Counted from the stretch's first letter, positions 46,471-60,500 are shown. The stretch is DNA of 64,000 bases from Silene latifolia (GCF_048544455.1 NC_133532.1:17672948-17736947), one strand, 5' to 3'. Program-made: numbers and translations. The notes: generated from the sequence alone by a model not told the origin.

Positions 46471-49450
46471 CGCCTCGATCCTCCTCCATATCATCATCTC
46501 CTCTTACTCCTGAGGTGCCAGCTCCCGACATGCCTCCTTCGGTGGAAGCTCCCGTGTCGGGGTCTCCTCCGGTCCTCCACGGTGCAAGGCACTCATAGGG
46601 GAATCTCGTAGGGGCTCCCCATGTAGCCGGATCCACTTCTTAGACTGCAAAAATCGTCATAGAAATGCGTGAAACTCGCTCCTTACCACGCTCAAAGCAC
46701 ACACATGAAATTTAAATTCAAACGGAATTTAAATTAACAAAATAACAAATTAAATGCCATTAAATCCTAAAGTACAAATGAATTACAATAAAAATCCGGG
46801 CTGCCTCCCGGTAGCACTAGTTTATACGGTCTCGCACGACCGTGTTACCTCCTCAAGAAGAATCATCAAAAAGGTCAAGAGCCTCAATCACACCAACATA
46901 TGCCCCTTCATAGTATACCTTTAAGCGTTGACCATTTACTTTCAATATTTCTCCTTTGTCATTTTGTCGCGTAACTGACCCAAATTTATTCACCTCAAAA
47001 ACTGTGAACGGTCCAGACCATCATGACTTAAGCTTACCTGGAAAAAAACGCAAATGGGAGTTAAATAACAATACCTTCTCACCAACATGAAATTCCCGCT
47101 GCAGAATATGCTTATTATGCCACTTCTTGGTCCTTACCTTGTAAACTTGAGCACTATCATAGACATGCAGTTGAAACTCATCAAGCTCATTCAACTGCAT
47201 CAATCGTTTCTCACCCGCTAGTGAGGGATCCATATTAAGCTGCTTAATGTCCCACATAGCCCTATACTCGAGCTCCACATGTAGATGGCAAGCTTTGCCA
47301 TAGACTAATCGGTAAGGTGATGTACCAATTGGAGTCTTGAATGCAGTACGGTAAACCCAAAGAGTATCATCAAGCTTACGGCTCCAATCATTCCTATTCT
47401 CTCTAACAACTTTCTCCAAGATGGATTTCATCTCTCTGTTAGAAACTTCTACTTACCCATTCGTCTGTGGATGATAACCCAATCCTCTACGGTGTGAAAC
47501 GCCATATTTTGCCAAAAGAGAGTTCAAATGACGTTCATTAAATTGCTTCCCTCCATCACTGATGATAGCACGAGGGACTCCAAACTGCGGGAATATAGTC
47601 TTCTGAAACAGTTTTACAACTGCCCTAGCATCACAAGTAGGAGTTACAATGGCTCCACTCACTTTGAGACATAATGATTTTCTACTAAAATATACTGGTT
47701 TCCGTGAGATGAAGGAAACAGCCCTTGGTAGTCAATACCCCAAACATCAAAAATCTCTACCTCCAAGATCCCAGTTTGAGGCATCTCATGCCTTTGCGAA
47801 ATACTGCCCGTCCTTTGACATACATCACAAGAATGAACAAAAGTAGTAGCATCCTTCAAAATATTTGGCCAAAAGAAGCCTGACTGCATCACCTTAGCGA
47901 ATGTCCTAGAAGGACCACGATGACCTCCATAAGAAGAAGAGTGATAGTAAGGATAGCATGTACCTCACTTTCAGGAATACATCGTCTGTAAATACCATCT
48001 GCACATTCCCGGAACAAATATGGATCATCCCGGAAATACCTCTTCGCATCATGTAAGAATCTCTTCTTTTGCTGATAAGATAAGAGGGAGGTAAAAGGCC
48101 TCCAACCAAGTAATTAGCATAGTCAGCAACCCACGAAATGTCAGTAGTAATAGATAGTAGATGATCATCTGGAAAAGAATCATCAATAGGCAAAGACTCT
48201 CCTCCAACAAATCTGAAACAAGACAAATGATATGCAACTACATTCTCTGCACCCGACTTATCTCGGATCTCGAAGTCAAATTCTTGTAGCAACAAGATCC
48301 AACGAGTAAGCCTTGGTTTGGCCTCCTTCTTGTCCAACAAATACTTTAAAGTTACATGATCAGTATAAATAATAACCTTATAACCCACAAAATAGGCTCT
48401 AAACTTGTCCAAAGAATAGACAACAACAAGCAACTCCTTCCCAGTGATAGCATAATTGATCTGCGCATCATCCAGAGTTTTACTGGCATAGTAAATAGCA
48501 TGTAACACCTTCTCCTTTCTTTGGCCCAACACGGCACCTATAACATAGTCACTAGCGTCACAGATAATTTCAAAAGGTAAACTTCAATCTGGGGACCGAA
48601 TAATTGGAGCTGAGATAAGAGTCTGTTTAATCCTATCAAAAGACTTAACACACTCATCAGTAAAAACAAACGGTGCATCCTTATGGAGAAGCTGAGTCAA
48701 TGGTTGATCAATTTTTGAAAAATCTTTTATAAAGCAGCGATAAAATCCTGCATGACCAATAAAGCTACACACACTTTTAACATTAACCGGGTACGAGAGT
48801 CGCTCAACCACCTCAACCTTAGCTTTATCCACTTGGATACCTCGTCCAGACACCAAGTGACCAAGTACCACCCCTTCAGTGACCATGAAGTGGCACTTCT
48901 CCCAATTCAAAACAAGATTAGTCTCTTCACAACGCTGCAAAACTTTGGACAAATTTTTAAGACAAGCATCAAAGTTAGTACTATAAACACTGAAATCACC
49001 TATAAAGACTTCCATGATAGACTCTATGTAATTAGAAAATATAGTCATCATACAACGCATGAAAGTAGCTGGGGATTAAACAAACCAAAAGGCTTCTTCT
49101 ATAAGCAAATACACCATATGGGCAAGTGAAAGTAATCTTTTCCTGATTATCGGGATGAATGGGTATCTGAAAGAACCCTGAATAGCTATCTTGGTAACAA
49201 AAATAGCTATGACATGATAATCATTCTAACATCTTGTCAATATAATGGAGAGGGAAGTGATCTTTCTTAGTAGCTACGTTCTATTTCCTGTACTCAATAC
49301 ACATCCTCCACCCCGTCACTGGTCTAGTAGCAATTAACTCATTTTTATCATTAGTGACAACCGTAGTTCCTCACCTCTTAGGAACCACCTTGACAGGACT
49401 GTCCCATTTAGAATCAGAAATAGCATAAATAATACCAGCATCCATCAATT
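46471..49450 (-). pseudogene. Athila-like pol: reverse transcriptase, RNase H, integrase
   Basis: In minus-strand order: reverse transcriptase palm segment (48584-49060 and to its right; VLQRCEETNLVLNWEKCHFM, then GVVLGHLVSGRGIQVDKAK), RNase H (48532-47906; [39 protein letters not shown]), and integrase (47892-46980; HHCC-like CDVCQRTGSIS, the YPFHE-like core phrases WGIDYQGLFP and IISDGGKQFNERHLNSLLAK, then [20 protein letters not shown]). The GGCTGCCTCCC phrase near 46800 is usual just 3' of Athila pol. Fossil, broken. Confidence 0.8.
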
Positions 49451-49451
49451 T

Positions 49452-51864
49452 TTATAACTCCTTCCTAGCAACTTCTTGCATATGAGGATTTAAACGACGC
49501 TCTTCTAAATGAATACGGTGCATACAAAAGTCAGGACTAATATCATGTAAATCATCAGTGCTATACCCAATTGCCTTTTTATGTCTTTTCAAAACATCCA
49601 AGAAAGCAGATAGTTGGTCTTTAGTTAGACTAGCATTGACAATTACAAGATTCATCTCTTTATCATCCAGAAATTCATAATTAGGATGAGAGGAAATGGG
49701 TTTAAGTTCATGTTTTACCTCGGTAACCTTAGAGGGATTACCTAAGCTATACACCTTTTGCAGTTTGCAATCCTCTCCAAACAACAGCTTCTCCATCTCG
49801 TCCACTTCTTTGCTCCATGAACCTGTCCCGACATCAGCAGCGTCAGACAAAAGGGCAATCTCCAGAGGATACTTGTTCCAAAATATAGCAAGACATTCAT
49901 CAGTAGTCATATCCACCATATCAATTCTATGACAAGTTTCCTCTAACATGGGATGTTTTAGAGCATGATCAAGATTAAATGTAATATTGTCATCCCTCAC
50001 AGTTAGTGTCAGTCTCCCATGTCGAACATCTATAACCGCCCCTTCGGTATGAAGGAATGGTCTCCCTAAGATGATAGGTACCTGGGTATCTTCAGCCATA
50101 TCTAACACTACAAAGTCAATTGGTATGAAAAATTTCCCTACTCTAACTGGCTCGTCTTCTAAGGCACCTAAAGGGTGTTTAATAGAACGGTTAGCCATCT
50201 GCAAGTTTATATTAGTGACATTAAGTTGACCCATATTTAATTTCTTGCATATAGAAAATGGCATAACACTGACACTTGCTACTAAATCACAAAGAGCTTT
50301 ACTGATTGATAAGCTACCAATAGTATAAGGAATCGAAAAACTCCTTGGATCCTTTAGCTTAGTTGGAGAACGGGATTGTAATAAGGACTTCACTCTTCGG
50401 TAAATGCAACCGTCTCCACTTCATTGAATATATGCTTCCTTGTCAATATATCTTTCATGAACTTTGCATATGCCGTTACTTGAGTGATTAATTCGGTGAA
50501 AGGCACACTCACTTGTAAATTCTTCACGACCTCCATAAATCTCCCAAACTGCTGGTCTAGCTTGGTTTTATGCTGTCGGTGTAGAAAAGGAATAGAAATT
50601 TTAATAGGCTCGGCATCCTTCTTCTTTTTCTCCACATTAGAATTATCGTCGTCAGAAAAAAGGGGTCACTCGATCGAGTTTTGGGCCTACTCGATCGAGT
50701 GATCTGTGAAAAGTAACAGCGTCGTTAGGAACAGTAGCAGTGGCTTCATCAGGTATGGACACTCGATCGAGTACGGCGATACTCGATCGAGTGTTTTGCA
50801 GTTCAGCTCTTTTTTCAGCATTTTCTTTAACAAGTGAAGATTTATCGCTATCCTCGTCATTAATTTGCAGATTTCCCAAGCCCTTGGGATGCATATATGG
50901 AACAACATCATCTTCTACGGGCATTTTCGTTCCTTGATAGGAAGTACCGCTCTTCAAATAAATTGCATTGGCTTGCTCATGAGCTTGTTTACCTTGAGGA
51001 GGAAGATGGTCGGGTTGCATACTTGAACTTTGTCCTGATAATTGAGCAATTTGATTATCCAAAATTTTATTATGAGCTAACAAATAAGTGATCAAGGCTT
51101 CTTGCTTTTGTGAAGCCATCATCTGTTGTTGTAACATGGCTTTAATTTCCGACATATCATTGTTTGGAGCTGGTTGAGGAGGTTGCATCTGTTGTTAAAA
51201 CTATTGATGCTGATTGTTGAACTGTTGACCTCCTTGATTTTGCCTTTGGTAGCGACCTTGTGGCTGATTACCATGATTCTGGGGGACCACATATGTATTT
51301 TTCTGTGGTTGTTGAGGCTGTGGATTTTTCACATTATGACTAGACCAGTGAAGGAAAGGATGCTCCTTCTCGTTGTAAAAATTAGAGAAAGGTGTACCTT
51401 TCCTGAAAGACTGAAAGGCATGATTCTGCTCTATTGTGCTCAAACACTCTGCTGCAGTATGACCATCCATATCACACCGTGCACAAGACTCCTCATGTTG
51501 AACCATAGCATGAACCACCTGCTTATTACCCAAGGATTGGGTTGTCTTCATCTCAACAATTTTGGCAGTTAATGCTTCCAACGGTGCCTCAACGGCATTA
51601 TCTGAACCACCTCCTCTTGTACTTTCCCTAGGATTACCATACTCAGCAGTGTGAGTAGCCATATCCTCTATCAATTTCCAAGCATTGGAATCATTGGTGT
51701 TATTCTGAAATATCCCATTGGCAAAAGAATCTAGGAGAGCTCTATGATCATCGTACAACCCATTGTAGAACTACTTGCAAAGAAACCATATCTGGAAACT
51801 GTGATGTGGAACAGAACGGAACAACCTCTTAAACCGAGTCCACACCTCATTCAAGTCTGCAGTG
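49452..51864 (-). pseudogene. Athila-like gag and protease
   Basis: In minus-strand order: the distal gag capsid (TADLNEVWTRFKRLFRSVPH, then DDHRALLDSFANGIFQNNT), a CCHC knuckle (CARCDMDGHTAAEC), a Gln/Asn-rich linker, and a retropepsin-like domain (FSIPYTIGSLSISKALCDL, VPIILGRPFLHTEGAVIDVR). The linker contains palindrome cluster 3, which is translated as repeated LDRV and SIE. The N-terminal gag is cut by the Tat/Retand-like insertion at 51865. Fossil, broken. Confidence 0.82.
50668..50792. repeat. Cluster of ACTCGATCGAGT palindromes (3), within gag linker
   Basis: Perfect copies at 50668, 50689, 50761 and 50781 form two pairs with 20-21 base spacing. Confidence 0.97.
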
Positions 51865-54800
51865 TGTAGATACCTCATTTCTGCACCTCCCGCAAACCAT
51901 CCGGTGATGATTGGGCCGCATGTTTGGTACGCGGAACGATTTGTGACAGTTTGTAAGTTTATCGTTAAGTGATCGCTCAAACATTTATGTCTACCTCTTA
52001 AATGTCATCTACGTGCCGATACGGTCGTTTTGGCAGTAATTAGAGTACATTTGGAGTCCGGGCCTAAAACCGTCTTCATTTTCTGATAACCATTAAAATG
52101 CCGAGTCAGAATGTTCTGGATTGTTCCGGATATTTCTATTCCATATTTTATAAATATTTTAATCTTTGGTAAACAATTTCCCGTAATATTCACACAAAAT
52201 ATTAAGGAAAACCGAATTATTCCGTTATTCCATAAACTAAACACGGAAATATTTCTTCCGCAGGAGGAAACCACTTGGGAATAGACGCAGCAGTGTCTTT
52301 GCGCCTCTTACAAGAGACGCAGCGATTCACGCGCCTCTTCCCAAGTCCTTTTCTGCGTATTTTTCGTATCTTTTCATATCTTTTCGAGATTCACTTCCAA
52401 AGTTTTTCCGAAAAACCCTACTTCCTCCACGTGATTAGTATAAATAGGGAGCTTCGTCTCTCATATTTCGCACGCGCGTGTCCGCCCTTCTCTTGTACCT
52501 TTGCATTCTAGACCACGTTCTTACTTTTTGGCGTCTACGTGCTTGAAATTTCGACCACGTAAGCTCGGATCCTTCTGAGTACCAGCCTCATTTTGCATGA
52601 CCGACCAATTTGACCAACTCCACCATAATTAACTTTAATCAATCTTAATCGGTTTCCTCTTACGAGGGCACTTTCGTTACATTCGAGTCGAGCATCACTA
52701 ATCGTAAACTTAGTTCATCTCGTTTCGTCAAATATGTAAGTCTGAGGGTGTAAATCTCTCTTTTTATTTATTGTTATTCATTTTTTGTAATCATATTGTA
52801 AGATTTATGTCGTAAATACAATTAAAACCGATTTCTAAACCCTTTGTTTAAAACCCTTTTTACGGATTATCAGAGGACAACCGTCGAGAAAGGACGCAAA
52901 GAATCGCCGCGCCTCTTGAAGGGACGCAGCATCGCCTACGCCTCTTCGTGAGGCTGCCGCAGTTCCTGCTTCCTTTCATCTTCCTTCGTCTTTTGTCAAT
53001 TCGTTTGTTTTTTATTTTCTTTCGTTTGTTCTTCGATTTTTTGATATATAAAAGCATAATAATTCCAACATGTATATTATTAATCACCATTAACATATAA
53101 TTCATCTCATTAATTCCCGACTTAAATCCCAAGTAATTAATATTTGCGGGTTTTCGTCATTAAAGTCAAACCGGGTTGTAGAAATTCGATTCATTCATAT
53201 TGGGTTTCTGGAATTCGATCTTTGATATATTCTCACCTGTTTATTATCATATTCATCATTAGTCCGTCATTAATTCATCGTATTTAAACTAATTAATTTG
53301 TTTAGTTATTAATTTGTTAATTAACCTTATTAATGTTGTATAATTCGTCCTAAATAATTTGTTCCATGTTTATTGCTTTCATGACCGTCAATCATACGTA
53401 AATAATCTGATAATCACTTTCATCCGAGTCAAATAATACTAATCAATCATTAAAATCACCAACGAATATTAACGACTTGCAATTCCGGCTTCACAGCCAG
53501 AACTGAGCCAAGGAATGATTTGATGCCGCGCCTCTTCAAGGCGGACGCTTTCTGCGCTTTTTCTGGTTGATTTCTGTCTCTGAACTCCCGTCTTGCTTTG
53601 ACCTATTTTTAATCACGTATTAATTAACTACTATTCGTATTATCACCCTAATTCCTGTTCATTAATTTATTTATTTATTCTTTCTCAAATTATCCGTTTT
53701 AAATGTATTTTCGACATAAATCATTAAATCCGATGTAATTATTGTAATTCTTCTTTATTGTAATTTTTATTATTGTATTTCTTTTATTGTATCACTTGTA
53801 TGCCTTCACATGTAATTCAATCCTAAATCTCAACTTCGACATTAATTGTATGATAAATTACGTGTTCACCGACTTAGTTTAATTTCTCACATGTTAGGAT
53901 TAAAACGTTGTTTGTTGCATTGCATGCATATAATCGACAATATATCGAGTATATACGATTTTCCCTAATCATTAGTAGAGGCCGCTATCGAGGCGGGCGG
54001 GATTAGGTGTTCGATCAAAAGAGCTTCCTAATACGTACCCTCACCCCTTACTCCAGATCTCTGTGAACATCCGTGTTCATTGGCATCCACGAGAGTCATT
54101 CTAGACATAGAATGCTAAGGGTAACGAGTGCTTAATGTTCATGTCACTAGTTTGTGTCTTGACATGGCACGAGGTATTCGAACGGTTTCCAATTGTAGAT
54201 ACCTCATTTCTGCACCTCCCGCAAACCACCCGGTGATGATTGGGCCGCATGTTTGGTACGCGGAACGATTTGTGACAGTTCGTAAGTTTATCGTCAAGTG
54301 ATTGCTCAAATACTAATGTCTACCTCTTAGTTGTCATCTACGTGCCGATACGGTCGTTTTGACAGTAATTAGAGTACATTTGGAGTCCGGGCCTAAAACC
54401 GTCTTCATTTTCTGATAACCGTTAAATCCCGAGTCAGAATGTTCTGGAATGTTCCGGATATTTCTATTCCATATTTTATAAATATTTCACAATCTTTTAT
54501 TATTTGGTAAACAATTTCCCGTAATATTCACACGAGATATTAAGGAAAACCGAATTATTCCGTCCTACCATAACTTAAACACGGAAATATTTCTTCCGCA
54601 GGAGGAAACCACTTGGGAATAGATGCGGCGGAGTCTTTGCGCCTCTTCCAAGAGACGCATGGGCTCGCCGCGCCTCTTCCCAGTCCTTTCTCGCGTAATT
54701 TTCGTATCTTTTTCATATCTTTTCGAGATTCACTTTCAAAGACTCTCCGAAACCCTAATTCCTTCACGTGATTAGTATAAATAGGAGCCTTCGTTCCTCA

Positions 54801-56720
54801 TATTTCTCACGCGAATGTCCACCCTTCTCTTCTCCTTTTGCATTCTAGACCTTTGTTCTTACTTTTTGGCGTCTACGTGCTTGAACATTCGACCACGTAA
54901 GCTCGGATCCTTCTGAGTACCAGCCTCGTTTGCATGACCGACCAATTTGACCAACTCCACATCAATCAACTTAATTAATCTAATCGTTTTCCTCTTACGA
55001 GGGCACTTTCATATTTGCATTATAGTTCGAGTCGAGCATCACTAATCGTAAACTTAGTCCTTCTCGTTTCGTCAAACATGTAAGTCTGAGGGTGTAAATC
55101 TCTCTTTTATTATTGTTCTTTACTTTTGTATCATCAATTGTAAGGTTTATGTCGAAAATGCCAATTAAAACCGATTTCTAAAACCGTGCTTTAAAACCTC
55201 TTTTTACGGATTTCCAGAAGACAAACCGTCGAGAAAGGACGCAAAGAATCGCTGCGCCTCTTGAAGGAGCGCATTCTGCTGCGCCTCTTCGTGAGGCCGC
55301 CAGATTCTCGCTTCCTTTCTTCTTCCTTAAATCTCGTAATTGTTCAATTTTTGTTTGTTTTCATTTGTTTCCTTTAATTCTTTGACCATAATAGCATATT
55401 ATTTTCACATGTATATTATTCATCATCATTAACATGTTTTATCCATCACAAATCCGACTTAAATCCCTTATAATCTCATATTTGCGGGTTTTCGTCATTA
55501 AATTCAATCCGGGTTGTAGGAATTCGATTTGTTCATATCGAGTTTCTGGAATTCGACCTTTGATATATTTTCATCTATTTATTGTCATATTCATTGCATG
55601 TTCGCCATTAATTTGTCATTAAATTCGTCATATATAACCTATTTTGTTCACCCATGTCACTAATCAATCATTCGTTCTTGTAAATAATTCGTTTGCATCC
55701 GTCTCATCCATGTTTTGTTGTTTTATGACCATCAATCATATGTAAATAACCTATTAATCACTTCCATCCGAGTAAATATATTAATTGATCCTTAAATTCA
55801 CCAATTCAAATTAACGATTTGCAGTTCCGGCTTCACAGCCATAACTCACCCTTGGAACAGACGCAGCAACTGCTGCGCCTCTTCCAAAGGGCGCAGTCCT
55901 GCTGCGCCTGTTCCAGGTTGAGTTCTGTCCCCGAACTCCGTTATTGCCTGACCTAGCTAGTTTAATTAGTTTACGTACAATTAACTATTATTCGTATTAT
56001 CGCCTTAATTCCTGTTCGTTAATTTATTTATTTATTCCTTTATTCTTTTTCTCAAATTATTCGTTTTAAAGGTATTTTCGACATAAATCGCTAAATCCAT
56101 TGTAATTTTCTTTATTGTAATTTTCTTTTATTGTATTTATCATATTTCTTGTATCATTTGTATGTTTTCACATGTAATTGAGCATTAAATCCTACTTCGA
56201 CATTAATTGCATGCTAAATTACGTGTTAACCGACTTAGTCTAATTCTCACATGCTAGGATTAAAACTTGGATGTTTCATTGCATGCATATAATCGACGAT
56301 ATATCGAGTATAGATGATGTCCCTAATCATTAGTAGAGGCCGCTATCGAGGCGGGCGGCATTAGGTGTTCGATCAAAAGAGCTTCCTAATACGTACCCTC
56401 ACCCCTTACTCCAGATCTCTGTGAACATCCGTGTTCATTGGCATCCACGAGAGTCATTCTAGACATAGAATGCTAAGGGTAACGATTGCTTGGTGTTCAT
56501 GTCTCTACTTTGTGTCTTGATATGGCACGAGGTATTCGAACGGTTCCAATTTCCCATAAAAATTGGTGGCGACTCCAACAAAATGCAAACGCTTGTTCTC
56601 TTCCTCCCAAGCGCCCCCGTGGGCCCCCCGCTGTCCACACCAATTTTCCACAATAAATTGGTGGTGACTCCACAAATGCAAACGCTTGTTTCCCAAGCGC
56701 CCCCGTGGCCCATGTCCACA
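51865..56720 (+). repeat. 5' LTR of the Tat/Retand-like element, with nested solo LTR
   Basis: It starts TGTAGATACCTC and ends TGTCCACA just before the primer-binding site. The LTR proper is 51865-54193 plus 56645-56720 (about 2.4 kb). Three blocks of GACGCAGCA/TGCTGCGCC-type motifs recur about 600 bases apart. Confidence 0.88.
54194..56639 (+). mobile_element. Solo LTR nested in an LTR of the same family
   Basis: A complete 2446-bp LTR (TGTAGATACC...CTGTCCACA) is flanked by CCAAT on both sides (54189-54193 and 56640-56644), and the interrupted outer LTR resumes with TTTCCACAATAAATTGG. The nested and outer copies differ at about one base in twenty over the first 300 bases by eye. Confidence 0.9.
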
Positions 56721-57517
56721 GTTTGTCGACTCCGCTGGGGATTAATACACTTACGTGTAGCCAAGGGTGAAACTTGAACAAGGTTAGGGAATAGTTTGTA
56801 CAAGACAATTGTCGGTTTTCATAACTCGGTCTTCCTAGACCGTTTTATTCGGCCTTCCTAGGCCCAACCCAACCCATTTGACCAATCGTCCCGTCTAAAC
56901 GGTCCTAATTCTTATTTGGGCCTAAGGATGGATAGCGATTGACGTCATCCATACCATGATGCTTACTCTTGTTTGTATCAAGGGCCTTCACTACTTGAGG
57001 AAATGGACTAGCAATCGGCCTTACTCTTGTTTGGTACGAGCCTCTCCACAGACTTCGGGTTTGATGGTTCGGTATGGCAACCCACCCTTTAAACCAAAAC
57101 CCTTTTAAATGCACTCAGCATACCGTTATAATGCTTGTATAAATGTTTGTACCTTACGTGATCACCATTTCTAAACGAAACCATGACGATTTTTGCAAAA
57201 ATCAAAACACTTTTTTAAATCAAAATTTCGAAAAAGGCCATTGGATTAGTGCAAAACCCATTCGAAACTCTGTCCATTTGTCGAGTCAAAATTCGGGCCA
57301 CAAGCCCATTTCAAAACCTCACTTCGAGTCCACTCCTACAACTACACTATAGTTGACTAGGATACACATTTTCAAAATTGTGTCCTTTCTTCAAAGCTCA
57401 CTCAACACAAGTGACACGCACCCACTTCACGAGTCAAAACATTTCTTCTTTTAGCAAGTGTGTTAGAATGGTCGATCGTGTTTTGATTCGTCATCGATAT
57501 CTTATCCAGTTTTCAAG
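56721..57517 (+). mobile_element. Primer-binding site and leader of the Tat/Retand-like element
   Basis: TTGTCGACTCCGCTGGGGA at 56723-56741 lies two bases after the LTR end and resembles the TGGCGACTCCGCTGGGGA primer site that I recall for Tat/Ogre elements (tRNA-Arg class). The leader up to the gag ATG has no coding region. Confidence 0.7.
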
Positions 57518-60500
57518 ATGCCTGGAACCAGCGAAACATACCTCCACCAACTTCAAGATGGTAATGATCGAATCCTAGCCGCGATAGCCCAAATCCAAGT
57601 TACCCAAGACCAAGTGCATGATCGCCTTGAGACCATCGAAGGTCGGATCTACGCCGTAGAGGGGAGATTGCCTCCTCATGAAAGTGAAGTAGTAGGTGAC
57701 TACGCGGATGAATCCAGGGACGAAAATCCTCCCATGGGACTGACTGTAGCTGAGAAAAGACTCCAATACTTAGAGGAGCAATTGATGTACCTTAAAGGGG
57801 ATGACATTTATAGGGAGAATAATCGTAAGTATGAGGCCGTCAACTCCAAATTGCCAACCAACTTCAATATGACGGATATCCCTAAATTCAAGGGACACAA
57901 GAACCCTTTGAACCACATCTGTGCCTTCAAGGATTACATGTCTATCAAAGGCATCAAACCCGAGATGTTTTTAAGGATCTTTCCTTCATCTCTTGACACC
58001 ATCCCAAAGCAATGGTTCTACTCTTTAGAACACAAGAAGATCGCTACTTGGGTAGATGCCGCGATCGAGTTTGCTAAGCAATATGCGGATAATGCCGAGA
58101 TCCAAGTTAACATGCGCACTCTGGAGGTTCTTACCCAAAATGACAAAGAAGGATTCACCGACTTTCTAAGTAGGTGGAGGAAGACTAGTACCCAACTAGT
58201 TGAACGCCCGGATGAGGCTACCCTTGTGGAGAAGTTCGTGGATAATCTCAAACCCATTTATGCCAACCATTTGAGATACCAAAACATCAAGACTTTCAAG
58301 GACTTAACCGTACTAGGGACAAGGATTGAAGATGACATCCGTAAAGGGCTCTTGTCCAAAACGGTAGGTCGAGGATATCAAGGCTCAACAAGTCGTTCTT
58401 ATGGCTCCACTAGCAAGACTGATGAAGTTAACCTTCTCGAGCCATCCAAGAAAAGTACCCCACCAAGGAAATTCACAAACCTTGGGGATACTTACTCCAA
58501 CGCTCTAAAAAGGTTAATGAAGCAAGGCAAACTCCAACCCATAGGACCTACTCCCGAACCTGAAAAGAAATCCAAGTTCTGGGACGAGAACTCGTACTGT
58601 GAATACCATAGGGGTAAGGGGCATGACACAGAAAAATGCTACAAATTGAAAAATGTGCTTCAAGACATGATTGAAGATGGTCGACTACCAATACCGCCGG
58701 GAGGTAAACCCAACAACACTCAGAATCCTCTTGGAGTTCTAGTGATTACAAGTGACGAATCTACCTTAGATTGTTCACACCTCATTTCTCCAATTGAAGA
58801 TGAAATCCATGCAATCGAGAATGAAGGGTTCTACTCTACTATCTCCCCTACCATTTCCGACTTCATCACATGGGCAAGGAGTGCGGATAGGCAAGTTTGG
58901 GAATTAGAAAATGTGGTGAAAATTTTACATGATCCCAACGCAACACCCAAGGGGCATGTGCCACTAACCTTCTCTCAAAACGCTACCATGCAAGAAATAG
59001 TCGCCGTGGTTGATAAACTAGTCGACCAAATCATACGACTAGAAGATGAAATCATGAGAATGAGGGAACTAGCTACAATCAATGGAGTTTGGGCCGATGA
59101 TGATGAGGATGAGTACCTCATTGAAAACTCCCTAGTCAAGGAAATAGTCCAAAATGGTGAAGACCAAGATGTGGACCACCTAACTCGTTCGGGACGTCCA
59201 TATCAAAACACTACTCAAAATGGTCCAACCAACGTTGTCACACCAAATGATAACGAGGATGACTCCACTGACCATTTGCTCAAGCAGTTACAGAAAACAA
59301 AGGCTGATCTTTCAGTCTGGCAATTAGTAGCAAGCTCATTCCCACATCGCCAAGCTTTCCTGCAAGCTTTGGCCAAACTAAATGTAGCACATAACTCGAC
59401 ACCCGAAGATGTAGTCAACTTGGTCTTCCAAGAATCACCGATGCTAAGTAATCCTATTACTTTCTCAGACGAAGATTTGCCACCTTTTGGCGCTAATCAC
59501 AACTTAGCTCTTTACATCATTGTCATTTATCTAAAGAAAAACGTGCCAATGACCTTGGTAGATGATGGCTCTGCGGTCAACGTCATACCCCTCAAAACGG
59601 CATACAAATTAGGCATGAAAGAGTCGGATTGGACCCCTACCAATCAAGGTGTTCGCGCATATGATGGTACACGACAAAAGGTGGTAGGACTTGCTAACCT
59701 AACCATAGCCACAGGGCCAATTGAGCGAAAGGTTAACTTCCAAATAGTGCATATCGAAGCTTCCTTCAACATACTCCTAGGAAGACCTTGGATTCACGCT
59801 TCCAAAGCAGTGACATCCACCCTTCATCAGAAGATCAATATCCCACTAAATGGCAAAGTGGTGACGATCACTTCGTCACCCATCAAAGCAATAATCAAAA
59901 AGAAGTCGAACAATCAAGTCCTTGCGGATCCAGTGTATGAACTTGGGGGCTTCCAAAGCATAAGTGTCATAGAAAGCGAATTGGCACCCTTATACTATGA
60001 TCTCTACTCCAACTTGGTGGTCAATCACATACTCAAATCCCAGGGATACTTCCCTGGAATGCCTTTGAACCCTATTCGAAGAAACACCTTCACACCATAC
60101 AAGGAAGGCAACTCAAAGAGAATACCACTTGGACTAGGGTACAAACCCACTAAAGAGGAGGTTCTCGAGATGCTCGCTCAAGTTCAAAACCGTAAGTATG
60201 TAGGAGTCCAAATGCGACCCTATCTCCCTACCCTAAATGGGTACTTTGTTAAAGAAGGAAGTCTAGAACTCTTTCACGGATTTCCCGAGCCTTGGCATTA
60301 TCTCGAGAGGAAGCTAGCCGGAATCGAGATCTTTCACGATTGCTACTTCATCCCTCCAAAAACGGTTCCTACCGTCAAAACCCGTCAAACACCTTTCTTA
60401 GACGAACAAGATGTTAGTCTATTGTTCGGAGAAGATCGATTTGTTAGAGCCGCGCAGGATGAGATCATTACCATGATACTTCAAGACGATCGCTTCAACC

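Larger units (their letters stand above)
40060..51864 (-). mobile_element. Athila-like Ty3/gypsy element with later insertions
   Basis: Minus-strand fossil. Its gag end meets the Tat/Retand-like element at 51865; gag-protease lies at 49452-51864, pol at 46980-49450, further 3' internal DNA at about 46470-46980 and 41016-42213, and the 3' LTR at about 40060-41015. Tekay-like LTR pieces occupy 42214 to about 46470 between the two internal parts. Broken, with many breaks; the 5' LTR lies beyond the nested element, outside the window. Confidence 0.7.

Noticed and set aside
44879-50792. CRISPR-like array from regularly spaced palindromes
   Set aside because: Plant retroelement context, 12-bp repeats and spacers of only 7-9 bases; no cas genes.
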